Below, in pieces: positions 25,833 to 34,529 of a stretch of 64,000 bases of DNA. This DNA comes from JBMTVN01 sp046047235 (GTDB lineage Bacteria; Verrucomicrobiota; Verrucomicrobiia; Limisphaerales; JAHDYP01). Where the stretch lies: positions 1 through 64,000 of the forward strand of contig JBJOII010000010.1 of assembly GCA_046047235.1 (NCBI GenBank), given 5' to 3'. Position 1 is the stretch's first letter, and each line of letters begins with the position of its first letter. The position numbers were made by a program, and so were the translations under genes. Below the pieces are notes generated by a model, which made no database searches, was not told the origin of the DNA, and worked only from the letters and a program-made list of their open reading frames with translations.

Positions 25833-27139
25833 AACTCCTGATACGTATCCTCGTCCCCCTGGGGATCCTCGCGCTGACCATCCTGACCGTCACCTGGATG
25901 ATGTCGAACCAGCCGACACCACAGATGCGCGTTCCTCCAACACCTCAGGTCGCAGTCGACGCCACAACACTCCAGCCCACCTCGTTCCAGGTCCTGATCC
26001 CCTCCCAGGGCGTCGTCAAACCCCGAACGAAATCCACTCTCAAAACCGAGGTCGGAGGCCGCGTCATGACCATCGCCCCGAACTTCCGTGAAGGCGGTTT
26101 CTTCGAGGAAGGGGACGCGCTCCTGCACATCGACCCTCGCGATTACCAAACCGCCGTCACGGTCGCCGCCGCCAATCTCGCCCAACGGGAGGCGGCCCTC
26201 GAACTGGAGAAAGCCCAGCACGACCAGGCCCTCGAAAACTGGAAGCTCCTCGGCGATGGATCCGAACCCAGTGCACTGACGCTCCGCGAACCGCAGCTCG
26301 CCGAGGCCGTCGCTAATGTCGAGTCCGCCCGGGCCCGACTGGAAGAAGCCCAGCGCAATCTGACCAAAACCACAATTGCCGCCCCCTACGCCGGCCGGGT
26401 CCAAACCAACATGGTGGATGTCGGCCAGTTCGTCTCCCCCGGCAACTCCCTCGCAGATATCTTCGCCGTCGATTACGCCGAAATCCGCCTGTCCCTCCAA
26501 AACGAATTCCTCGACTTCATCCAGCTTCCCGAAGGCTACCGCGGCAAGGCCGATGACCGGGTTGAATCCCGGCCTCGCGTCCGCATCAAGGGCAATTACG
26601 GCAGCCGCGAAGTCACTTGGGAAGGCGTGGTCGTGCGGGCCGATGGCACCTACGATGCCCGCTCGCGCATGCAATGGGTCGTGGCCCAGATCGAGGATCC
26701 CTACGGCCAAAGCAACCCGGACACGCCACCCCTCAAGGTAGGACAATACGTAACCGCGGAACTCTACGGCGACCTGTTGGAGAATGTCTTCGTCATTCCG
26801 CGTTCGGCCGTCCGCGACGGCAATGAAGTGCTGGTGGTCGACACCGAGAACAAACTGCGCCGCCGCCTCGTCTCGATCATCTGGCGTCAGGACGAACAAT
26901 GCGTCGTGAGCGAAGGGCTCCAGGCCGGCGACATCCTCTGCACCACCCCCATGACCTTCGCCGCCGACGGCACTCAAGTCCTCCCCACCATTGATGGCGT
27001 GGCTCCCACCCCACCCCCAGGCACCGGCAGCCCGGGTAAACCACCCGGCGGCAAACCCGCCCCCGGCAAGGTAGCCTCCAAAACCGGCCAGCCCACCTCG
27101 CCCCAAGCCAGCACCGCTCACACCCAACCCGCACACTAA
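25829..27139 (+). CDS. RND efflux periplasmic adaptor (membrane fusion protein)
   Basis: A 436-residue adaptor anchored by an N-terminal helix (about 4-25). Order: beta-barrel/lipoyl half (QGVVKPRTKSTLKTEVGGRV), alpha-hairpin coiled coil (about 105-175), second lipoyl half (TTIAAPYAGRVQTNMVDVGQFVSPG), beta-barrel and membrane-proximal domain. The last 50 residues are a Pro/Gly/Thr-rich low-complexity tail not needed by the family. It couples the NodT channel to the RND permease, overlapping the former by 4 bp and preceding the latter by 1 bp. Confidence 0.93.
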   Translation: MKLLIRILVPLGILALTILTVTWMMSNQPTPQMRVPPTPQVAVDATTLQPTSFQVLIPSQGVVKPRTKSTLKTEVGGRVMTIAPNFREGGFFEEGDALLHIDPRDYQTAVTVAAANLAQREAALELEKAQHDQALENWKLLGDGSEPSALTLREPQLAEAVANVESARARLEEAQRNLTKTTIAAPYAGRVQTNMVDVGQFVSPGNSLADIFAVDYAEIRLSLQNEFLDFIQLPEGYRGKADDRVESRPRVRIKGNYGSREVTWEGVVVRADGTYDARSRMQWVVAQIEDPYGQSNPDTPPLKVGQYVTAELYGDLLENVFVIPRSAVRDGNEVLVVDTENKLRRRLVSIIWRQDEQCVVSEGLQAGDILCTTPMTFAADGTQVLPTIDGVAPTPPPGTGSPGKPPGGKPAPGKVASKTGQPTSPQASTAHTQPAH

Positions 27140-27140
27140 C

Positions 27141-30100
27141 ATGCACGGACTCATCGCCTGGTTCGCCCGCAACGGCGTCGCCGCCAACCTGCTCATGGTG
27201 TCGATCGTCGTGGCCGGTGTCTTCGCCCTCAGCACGAATATCCCCACCGAGGTCTTCCCCGAGTTCGAACTTGATCGCGTTACAGTCTCCGTCCCCTACC
27301 GCGGCTCCACCCCCGCGGAAGTCGAGGAATCGGTCGTCATCCGCATCGAGGAAGCCATCCAGGATCTCCAAGGCATCAAGCATATCAATTCCACCGCCTC
27401 GGAAGGCTCCGGCACCGTGGTCATCGAAGTGGAAAAAGGTCACGATTCCCGCGAAGTCCTGGACGATATCAAGAACCGCGTCGACGCCATCAACACGTTC
27501 CCGGTCGAAACGGAAAAGCCCGTCATCTCGCTCGCCCGCCCCCGCGGTGAAGTCATCACGGTCATCCTCGCCGCCAACATGAACGAGGGCGACCTGCGCA
27601 AGCTGGGCGAACACATCCGCGACGAAATCGTCAACCTGCCCGATGTCACCCAGGTCTCGCTCGGCGGCGTCCGCCCCTATGAGGTCGCCATCGAAGTCTC
27701 AGAACAAACCCTCCAGCAATATGGACTCACCCTGGATGAAGTCGCCCGCGCCATCCGTAACACCTCCATCGACCTTCCAGCCGGCGCCATCAAAACCCGA
27801 GGCGGCGAAGTGCTGCTCCGCACCAAAGGCCAGGCCTATGTCCAAAAGGACTTCGAGGACATCGTCCTCATCACCCGCCCCGACGGAACCCGCCTCACGG
27901 TCGGCGATATCGCCACGGTCACCGATGGCTTCGAGGAAACCCCCCTCTTCGCCCAGTGGAACGGCAAACCCTGCGTCACGATCTCCGTCGCCCGCGTCGG
28001 TGAACAAAACGCCATCCACCTCGCGCGCGTCGTCAAAGCCTACCTCAAGGACCGCCAATCCTCCCTGCCCCCGGGCGTGGAACTCCATTACTGGAACGAC
28101 CGGTCCCGCATCGTCCTCAGTCGACTCAACACGCTCACCAGCAGCGCGCTACAGGGAGGCATCCTCGTCCTGCTCGTCCTCACGCTATTCCTCCGACCCA
28201 CCGTCGCTTTCTGGGTCTGCGCCGGCATCCCCGTCGCCTTCATGGGCGCGATCGCCCTCATGCCCTACCTCGGCGTCACCATCAATGTCATCAGCCTCTT
28301 CGGATTCATCCTCGTGCTCGGTATCGTCGTCGATGACGCCATCGTCACCGGCGAAAACATCTTCACCCACATGCAGCGCGGCGAAGGCGGACTCAAAGCC
28401 GCCATCGAGGGCACCCAGGAAGTCTCCGTCCCAGTGGTCTTCGGTGTCCTCACCACCGTGGCCGCCTTCGTCCCAATCATGATGATCGAAGGGTTCATGG
28501 GAAAAATCTTCGGCCAGATCCCCATGATCGTCATCCCGGTCCTCCTCTTCTCCCTCATCGAGTCGAAGTTGATCCTCCCCGCACACTTGCGCCATCTCCA
28601 CGTCAACCGCCGCAAAGGCAACACACTCAGCCGACTTGAAAAACTCCAGCGCCTCTTTGCCGACGGACTGGAAAAGTTCGCCTCAGGCATCTACCGGCCC
28701 GTTTTGGAAAAAGCCCTGCGCCACCGCTACGCCACTCTCACGCTGTTCATCTTCGCCGCCGCCTTCCTCTTCACACTCCTCGCCAGCCATCGCATCATGT
28801 TCGTGTTCTTCCCCCGCGTCGAAGGGGAACAGGCCACCGCCACGCTCACCATGCCCCTCGGAACACCGGAAGCCATCACCGCCAAACACATCGAACGCAT
28901 TGAACAGGCCGCCGAAAAGCTCCGCAGCGACCTCATTGATCCCGTAACCCAAGTCCCCCTCATCCAAAATATCGTCTCGGTCACCGGTGGCCAGGGCATC
29001 ACCGGCGGCGGCCCCGGCGGCCGCGGCCGCGCCGGACTTTCCCACCTCGGCGAAGTCTCCATCCAACTCGCCGACCCCGAAGACCGCAGCGGCGCCGTCA
29101 GCAATATGGAAATCGTCCAGCGCTGGCGCGGTATCATCGGTAACATCCCCGGCGCCGAAGACCTCAATTTCCGCGCGGAAATCGGACGCGGCGGATCACC
29201 CATCGACCTCCAACTCACCGGCCCCAGCTTCGATGACCTCTCAGCTGCGGCAGAAGAAATCAAAGCTCTCCTCGGCAATTATCCCGCCATATTCGATATC
29301 GCCGACACCTACCAGAACGGAAAACCCGAGATCAAACTGCGTATCAAACCCGAGGCGGAAACTCTGGGCCTGAACATGTCCGCCCTTGCCAACCAGGCCC
29401 GCCAGGCCTTCTTCGGCGCCGAAGCCCAGCGCATCCAGCGCGGACGCGAAGACGTGCGAGTCATGGTCCGATACCCCCGCGACGAACGATCGTCCCTCGC
29501 CAGCCTCGAAACCATGCGCATCCGAACCCCCGACGGCCAGGAGGTCCCCTTCACCACAGTCGCCCAGATGGAACTCGGCCGCAGCTTCTCCACCATCAAT
29601 CGCATCGACCGTAACCGCACCGTCAATGTCACCGCCGATGCCGACAAGGAAACGGCCAACCTCGAAACCATCAAACAAGACCTCGCCCGCGAAGTCCCCA
29701 AGATCATCAGCCGCTATCAGGGCATGAACTTCACCTTCGAAGGGGAAGCCCGCGACCAGGCCGAGTCCTTTCACTCGGTCTTCCTCGGCGCCCTCGCCGT
29801 CCTCTTCGTCATCTACTCCCTGCTCGCCATCCCCTTCCGCTCCTACCTCCAGCCCCTCATCGTCATGTCCGTCATCCCCTTCGGCCTCGCCTGCGCCATC
29901 CTCGGCCACATCATCATGGGCCTCCACATCAGCATGATGAGTATCTTCGGCATGCTCGCCCTCGCCGGCGTGATCGTGAACGATAGCCTCGTGCTGGTAG
30001 ACCACATCAACCAGCGCCGCCGCGCCGGCGAATCCATCTTCAACTGCGTCCGCACCGCCGGCCAACGCCGCTTCCGCGCCATCATGCTCACCTCCCTCAC

Positions 30101-30368
30101 CACCTTCTGCGGCCTGCTCCCCATCATGTTCGAAAAAAGCACCCAGGCCCAATTCCTCATTCCCATGGCCGTCTCCCTCGGCTGGGGCGTCATGCTCGGA
30201 ACCTTCGTCACCCTCCTCCTCGTCCCCATCAATTACCTCATCCTCGAAGACCTCCGCCGCTTCGCCCAAAACTACTGGCACTGGCAAATCGGCACCCCAA
30301 CCCCCCCTTCGTCCTCGGACCACGACAACCTCCTCCCCTCCAAGGACTTGGACGGATTTAAGGCCTGA
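27141..30368 (+). CDS. RND efflux permease, HAE1 type
   Basis: A 1075-residue proton-driven inner-membrane pump for hydrophobic compounds. Twelve transmembrane helices and two large periplasmic loops are present. The proton-relay pair is D398-D399 in GIVVDDAIVTGENI of TM4, and FPEFELDRVTVSVPYRGSTPAEVEE is the usual N-terminal signature. A Gly-rich stretch (GGPGGRGRAG) interrupts the second half of the periplasmic porter domain. The extreme C-terminus (from about SSSDHDNLLPS to the stop) is encoded by a REP-like repeat (copy B), so the original stop was probably lost or moved. Substrate range cannot be predicted. Confidence 0.95.
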   Translation: MHGLIAWFARNGVAANLLMVSIVVAGVFALSTNIPTEVFPEFELDRVTVSVPYRGSTPAEVEESVVIRIEEAIQDLQGIKHINSTASEGSGTVVIEVEKGHDSREVLDDIKNRVDAINTFPVETEKPVISLARPRGEVITVILAANMNEGDLRKLGEHIRDEIVNLPDVTQVSLGGVRPYEVAIEVSEQTLQQYGLTLDEVARAIRNTSIDLPAGAIKTRGGEVLLRTKGQAYVQKDFEDIVLITRPDGTRLTVGDIATVTDGFEETPLFAQWNGKPCVTISVARVGEQNAIHLARVVKAYLKDRQSSLPPGVELHYWNDRSRIVLSRLNTLTSSALQGGILVLLVLTLFLRPTVAFWVCAGIPVAFMGAIALMPYLGVTINVISLFGFILVLGIVVDDAIVTGENIFTHMQRGEGGLKAAIEGTQEVSVPVVFGVLTTVAAFVPIMMIEGFMGKIFGQIPMIVIPVLLFSLIESKLILPAHLRHLHVNRRKGNTLSRLEKLQRLFADGLEKFASGIYRPVLEKALRHRYATLTLFIFAAAFLFTLLASHRIMFVFFPRVEGEQATATLTMPLGTPEAITAKHIERIEQAAEKLRSDLIDPVTQVPLIQNIVSVTGGQGITGGGPGGRGRAGLSHLGEVSIQLADPEDRSGAVSNMEIVQRWRGIIGNIPGAEDLNFRAEIGRGGSPIDLQLTGPSFDDLSAAAEEIKALLGNYPAIFDIADTYQNGKPEIKLRIKPEAETLGLNMSALANQARQAFFGAEAQRIQRGREDVRVMVRYPRDERSSLASLETMRIRTPDGQEVPFTTVAQMELGRSFSTINRIDRNRTVNVTADADKETANLETIKQDLAREVPKIISRYQGMNFTFEGEARDQAESFHSVFLGALAVLFVIYSLLAIPFRSYLQPLIVMSVIPFGLACAILGHIIMGLHISMMSIFGMLALAGVIVNDSLVLVDHINQRRRAGESIFNCVRTAGQRRFRAIMLTSLTTFCGLLPIMFEKSTQAQFLIPMAVSLGWGVMLGTFVTLLLVPINYLILEDLRRFAQNYWHWQIGTPTPPSSSDHDNLLPSKDLDGFKA

Positions 30369-30415
30369 AAAAGGGCTTATGGAGCGCTTTTTGCCCCCAT
30401 TTTGGGCTCCATAGC
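30308..30415. repeat. REP-like element, copy B
   Basis: Contains TCGGACCACGACAACCTC at the left and the hairpin TATGGAGC...GCTCCATA (30378-30413) at the right. Its first 61 bp lie inside the 3' end of the RND permease reading frame. Confidence 0.8.
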
Positions 30416-30556
30416 TCGAATCCGTGTTCCGGCCGACTTGGCTCCAACGCCGAGGCCTGAGTCAGCAAATCGAGCTGATTTGATGCGCAGGGGCCCATCC
30501 CTCAGGCTCGGAACAACGCCGTAAACCGGATGCGAACGGGTATTGGCGGATTGGAG

Positions 30557-31651
30557 TTAGTTCCTGTTCGGCACACCTGTCGATGTCCGGACAAACTCAG
30601 CACTTTCCCGCTGCGCCCTGGTTTCGACACCCGGCTTCCCCAGAAAGCCCAAGTCCTCAAACCAGTCGATGAAACGATCTTGCCACTTACCAAAGGGTAT
30701 CCCGTTCTGGTAAGCCAAACCGGCACTCATCCGGGTGCCATCGGACAGAGGCTGTCCTGGATGACTTCCGCGACCGTAGATGTGCATTTCCACGTTGGGG
30801 ATTCGAGCCTGCAACATGGCGGAGAAGTATTCATTGGCCCAGATGGCGTGCACACGGTCTCCCGCACCGGGACAAGCGATGAAAGCTGGCGGCGTGCCGG
30901 GAGGTATCGACGGGCTGGCACCGCGTGCAAATGGCGAAGGCCCGGGATAAATGATGCCTACGAAATCGGGTCGCGAAGAAACGCCCGCGAGCGGATCCGC
31001 AGGATCGCTATGTTCATGGTCGAATTCCTCGAACAGGATCGCGGCGGGTGAGGACAGTTCCGCCCCGGCCGAGAAGCCCATGATCCCGATCTTATCGGGA
31101 TCGATCCTCCAGGCAGCCGCGTTTGCGCGCACCAGCCGGATCGCCTGTAGTGCGTCGTTGACCGCGTGCTTCCGAACATCGTAGCCGTCGTTCCGCAAAC
31201 GGTTCCGCAAAATGACTGTGGTCACGCCATACTGGTAAAAGAAGGGCACAAAATCGGCGCTCTCCGAACCCACGTTCAGTGTCCTATGCCCTCCACCAGC
31301 TGCGAGGATGATGACCGCTCCCGTGTTCCTACCGCCATCGACCGGATGCACTTCAATCGAAGGATTATGGATGTTGGTAATCCAATTGATCCGCCCCGGG
31401 ACAGACTCGCTGAGGTTGTAATGTTCAGCCTGGCGAACCCTCGATTGATCCAATTGTGGAGAGTCCGGTGGATATAAGGGAATAATCACACCTCCCTGGA
31501 CAATGGGCTGGGGCGCGTAGGCCGAGTCGGTTGTAGGACCAGGCTGCGGAACCCCCAACGGTGCCGGCAAATCCGTCGCGCCAATCAAAGTCAACTGCAA
31601 CGCCCCGAGCACGACCAAAAAGGACAACCGCAAATTGAAAGACATATGCAT
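30557..31651 (-). CDS. secreted alpha/beta hydrolase (acetyl-esterase/lipase type)
   Basis: A 364-residue exported hydrolase. From ATG 31651 (or 31645) it has a signal peptide (LRLSFLVVLGALQLTLIGA). The oxyanion segment AAGGGH, nucleophile elbow GFSAGAE, Asp in CPGAGDRVHA and His in GRGSHPGQ give a complete catalytic set. It resembles BD-FAE and pectin/xylan acetylesterases. The gene lies between REP-like copies B and C. The open frame runs further upstream into the palindrome of copy C, which is not likely to be coding. Confidence 0.82.
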   Translation of the reverse strand: MHMSFNLRLSFLVVLGALQLTLIGATDLPAPLGVPQPGPTTDSAYAPQPIVQGGVIIPLYPPDSPQLDQSRVRQAEHYNLSESVPGRINWITNIHNPSIEVHPVDGGRNTGAVIILAAGGGHRTLNVGSESADFVPFFYQYGVTTVILRNRLRNDGYDVRKHAVNDALQAIRLVRANAAAWRIDPDKIGIMGFSAGAELSSPAAILFEEFDHEHSDPADPLAGVSSRPDFVGIIYPGPSPFARGASPSIPPGTPPAFIACPGAGDRVHAIWANEYFSAMLQARIPNVEMHIYGRGSHPGQPLSDGTRMSAGLAYQNGIPFGKWQDRFIDWFEDLGFLGKPGVETRAQRESAEFVRTSTGVPNRN

Positions 31652-31667
31652 CGTCGAAATATCCCAT

Positions 31668-31773
31668 CGTGGTCGGACCACGACAACCTTTTGCATCACA
31701 ACGGACTAGAAACAATACGAGCGCAAAAATGGGCTTATGGAGCGTTTTTTTGCCCCGTTTTGGGCTCCATGCT
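31668..31773. repeat. REP-like element, copy C (left of RAYT)
   Basis: The most complete copy: full palindrome at 31668-31682, the shared block GGGCTTATGGAGCG and the hairpin closing at 31770. It immediately precedes the RAYT start codon. Confidence 0.8.
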
Positions 31774-31788
31774 GATAACCTCGCATGC

Positions 31789-32571
31789 ATGCCAAGGGGC
31801 AATCGTTACATCGTCGGGGCACCGTCGTGCCATATCACGCACCGATGCCATAACCGTGAATTCCTGCTGAAGTTCGCCAAGGACCGTGACCAATACCGCC
31901 GTCGTCTATGCGAGGCATTGAAGGCATCTCGGGTAGCGCTGCTCGATTACACCATCACCAGCAACCACGTCCATTTGCTTGTCAATGCGGCGGACGAGAA
32001 TCGGATCCCTGTGCTGATGCAGCAGGCCGCCGGCGAATTTGCTCGGGACTACAACCGACGCAAGAACCGTTCGGGCGCATTTTGGGAAAGCCGCTACCAT
32101 GCTACTCAGGTTGACTCCGGCTCCTACCTTTGGCGCTGTCTATTGTATATCGAGCTGAACATGGTCCGCTGCGGCAAGGTCCACCACCCCGAGGAATGGG
32201 ACTGGTGTGGCTTCTCTGAGTTGACGGGAAGCAAGCAAAGGAACCGCCTGCTGAACCTGCAGACACTCCTTGAGCTCCTGGGCTTGGATTCTAGGGAGGA
32301 ACTCAAGGCCAGACTACAGGACGGCCTGGCAGAACGCGTTCGGAAAGATCAATTGAAACGCGAATCGCTTTGGACTGAATCGATCGCGGTCGGTAGCGAG
32401 GGCTTCATTGATACCATGGCTGCCAAGGTAAGACACCGGCACCGGCTGGTCCGTGATGCCTATGAAGGCTGCTGTCTGATCCGGGAAGAGCATGCGCCGC
32501 TTTTTGGCACCAAAAACAGCTCCATAGCACCAAATAGCACCTATGAATTGGACCTATCCGACTGGCAATGA
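31789..32571 (+). CDS. REP-associated tyrosine transposase (RAYT, TnpA_REP)
   Basis: A 260-residue Y1 HUH single-strand endonuclease of the IS200/IS605-like RAYT family. The start ATG 31789 gives MPRGNRYIVG, typical of the group. The HUH metal site is H60-V-H62 in SNHVHLLV; the catalytic tyrosine is probably Y88 in ARDYNRR; the following RSGAFWESRY segment is also conserved. The C-terminal extension (about 150-260) is longer than in E. coli RAYT. RAYTs are domesticated transposases thought to mobilise REP/BIME hairpins without moving themselves. Related hairpin elements occur at 21.3, 30.3 and 31.7 kb. Confidence 0.93.
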   Translation: MPRGNRYIVGAPSCHITHRCHNREFLLKFAKDRDQYRRRLCEALKASRVALLDYTITSNHVHLLVNAADENRIPVLMQQAAGEFARDYNRRKNRSGAFWESRYHATQVDSGSYLWRCLLYIELNMVRCGKVHHPEEWDWCGFSELTGSKQRNRLLNLQTLLELLGLDSREELKARLQDGLAERVRKDQLKRESLWTESIAVGSEGFIDTMAAKVRHRHRLVRDAYEGCCLIREEHAPLFGTKNSSIAPNSTYELDLSDWQ

Positions 32572-32612
32572 GCGCCTTGCCGTGGTCCGACCACGATGGA
32601 TTCTCCGCGCTC

Positions 32613-33215
32613 TTACCGGTCGTAATCAGGGAACTCCAGCTGGAAGGTGTGCCGCCAGGAACCATCCTGAAGATGTTCGGTGAGTGCTGAGCCGCTGACA
32701 CCATGGAAAGCACCAGAACCCCCAACGACAGGCCGCACCAGCGCGGTTCCGGTCGCTATCGTGCTCTGGTCACCCGGGTAATACCCACTGCCACTCACGA
32801 GGATCTGGTCTGCTGAACCCGAGAAATGCTGATCACCCTCACCAAACACGAAGTTGAGACGGCTCATACGGATCTCATCACCCGCAGATGGGTAGTCGAC
32901 GCTGCTCGTCAACAGCTCGGCATCCAAACGGCCCACCTCAATGCCGTCCTCGTCAAAGATCGGGGTGGCAGGAAGTACCCGCTCATCCCCCAGACTGTGA
33001 CCGGCAGATCCCGGAGTGGTCAGAATTGTCTCTACTGGTGCGTGGGTCACAAAGAACACTGCCGGACGCTTCTCGGAAGAGCGTCCCCGGCCCTTGTTCT
33101 TGCCACCACTGAAAACCGTGGAACTGCTGAAAACGAGACCCATCACAGCAGCAACAAAAAGGACGGCCGCAGGTTTCGTAAGGTTATGGGTAGAAAAACG
33201 AACGAAGGAACTCAT
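32613..33215 (-). CDS. exported protein with allene-oxide-cyclase-like barrel
   Basis: A 200-residue hypothetical protein. The ATG at 33215 gives a signal sequence (KPAAVLFVAAVMGLVFSSSTVFSG). The C-terminal half (FGEGDQHFSGSADQILVSGSGYYP...ALVRPVVGGSGAFHGVSGSALTEHLQDGSWRHTFQL) has the repeated strand and G-x-G-x-F-x-G-V-x-G pattern of dirigent and allene-oxide-cyclase-like beta-barrels, which are small extracytoplasmic binding folds in bacteria. Function unknown. The gene is a monocistronic unit downstream of, and convergent with, the RAYT gene. Confidence 0.65.
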   Translation of the reverse strand: MSSFVRFSTHNLTKPAAVLFVAAVMGLVFSSSTVFSGGKNKGRGRSSEKRPAVFFVTHAPVETILTTPGSAGHSLGDERVLPATPIFDEDGIEVGRLDAELLTSSVDYPSAGDEIRMSRLNFVFGEGDQHFSGSADQILVSGSGYYPGDQSTIATGTALVRPVVGGSGAFHGVSGSALTEHLQDGSWRHTFQLEFPDYDR

Positions 33216-33315
33216 GAGGATACGACGTAAACCAAGTTGGTAATGCTTCTGCGCCGGGCGAAAACACCACAACACCCCCTTGCGTGCAAGCTATAGTCTC
33301 TGCGCACCCAAAAAA

Positions 33316-34350
33316 TCACCCGCGATGATTGGCCACCGTTGGAGGTACCACATCACCCCGGGCCTGCAATTCCAGAGCCTCGGGATCCGCCCGGTAATGC
33401 TCACGTATCACCCGGGCCAGCTCCAAACGAACCGCGTCTGTCACCGAAGCCGGATGTTCGTCGGGTAACACCTTCACCAGCTCGCGCACCAGCGCCCGCT
33501 GCACTTCCGGAACATGCGACTCCCACGAGGCAAGCAGCTGGCGGTCCACCCGCGCCGGAATGGACGCCATGATCCCCACATCGTTCTGATCGTGCACCAT
33601 CAACCCGGAAGTCGTTCCCCGATCCAACGTGCACACCTGAAATAAATACAGGGTGTGATACGCCAACTGCTGCGCGATCTCGTCCTCGGTCGGTGGCGCC
33701 ACCCTCATCAAAGTCTCCCCAACCATAGCCACATACTCCCTGGTAACGCGCTCCCCCACCGACCGCGCCAGAGCCAGATCGGCCTCCGCATTCCCCGTGG
33801 CATAACTCTCCAGATAGAAGTGCGCCACACCCCGATGCCGCCCGAGCGCCGGGATATAGAAATAGCGCTCACCCTGCTGACGACCTGAGTCGAAGACGTC
33901 CCCCGCTGCCTCCCTCAGACATCCGAAAAACCTGTCGGTATGCAACCGCTGCTCAATGGCTGGATTCAAATCCGCCATCACCCGCCAATACCCGACCCCA
34001 CCACGCAGCTCCGTCCAGCTGATGTGCATGTGCACCGATGGAGCCAGCGGATGACGCGGATGGATGATCGTCGACAGCGCCGTCGCCGAAGCCAGCCGCT
34101 TGTCCGGAAGATCATCGTAATGCACCTGACTCACGTTGATGGATGCGGAGTTGAACACCTCCGTGCCACCGCAACCAAACCGCACTCCGCCACCGTGGCG
34201 ACCCTCGTCACGCAACCACTCCACAGCGTGGAAACGCGAGTATCCGCCCTCCCCTCCAAGGCTCTCCAGCCCGGATCGAAACCTCGCCTGCAACGATTCC
34301 ACGAACTCCAACGCCCGTTGCGCAGACACTGAAACTGCAAATGTCCTCAT
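33316..34350 (-). CDS. hemF: divergent coproporphyrinogen III oxidase (HemF family)
   Basis: A 344-residue HemF-type enzyme. HemF landmarks in order: WLRDEG...GGTEVFNSASINVSQVH (family W-x-R-x-E-G-G...GVNVSxVxG), the metal/substrate region IIHPRHPLAPSVHMHISW, YFYIPALGRHRGVAHFY, and LDRGTTSGL...GIMASIPARV near the end. The usual DLTP motif reads DLNP, and the region between is diverged, so this belongs to a distant clade. Activity would be oxygen-dependent decarboxylation of coproporphyrinogen III in haem synthesis. The ATG at 34350 was chosen because homology starts there; the longer frame lacks it. It is divergent from the phosphodiester glycosidase gene (179 bp). Confidence 0.82.
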   Translation of the reverse strand: MRTFAVSVSAQRALEFVESLQARFRSGLESLGGEGGYSRFHAVEWLRDEGRHGGGVRFGCGGTEVFNSASINVSQVHYDDLPDKRLASATALSTIIHPRHPLAPSVHMHISWTELRGGVGYWRVMADLNPAIEQRLHTDRFFGCLREAAGDVFDSGRQQGERYFYIPALGRHRGVAHFYLESYATGNAEADLALARSVGERVTREYVAMVGETLMRVAPPTEDEIAQQLAYHTLYLFQVCTLDRGTTSGLMVHDQNDVGIMASIPARVDRQLLASWESHVPEVQRALVRELVKVLPDEHPASVTDAVRLELARVIREHYRADPEALELQARGDVVPPTVANHRG

Positions 34351-34529
34351 GATTCTCGAAACACCAAGGCGCCCACCTTGCCGCCCGCCGCAGAATGGGT
34401 TCAAGGTGAATTCACGCCACCCCAAGTCGACTGTATCGGCCTGCCTTTGCGCAGAACTGACACCGGCAGTTCGCAAGCAGCGAAAAGTTCAGTCTTTTGT
34501 CCAACAGGAGCCAGGCCCACCATACCCAC

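Larger units (their letters stand above)
31668..32595 (+). mobile_element. RAYT unit: REP-associated transposase with flanking palindromes
   Basis: The RAYT gene is bracketed by two 15-nt palindromes: CGTGGTC-G-GACCACG at 31668-31682 and CGTGGTC-C-GACCACG at 32581-32595. Just inside lie an element hairpin TATGGAGC...GCTCCAT at 31736-31770 and an inverted partial copy (GCTCCATA at 32519-32526). The symmetric layout suggests the unit moved or is maintained as a block. Confidence 0.75.
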
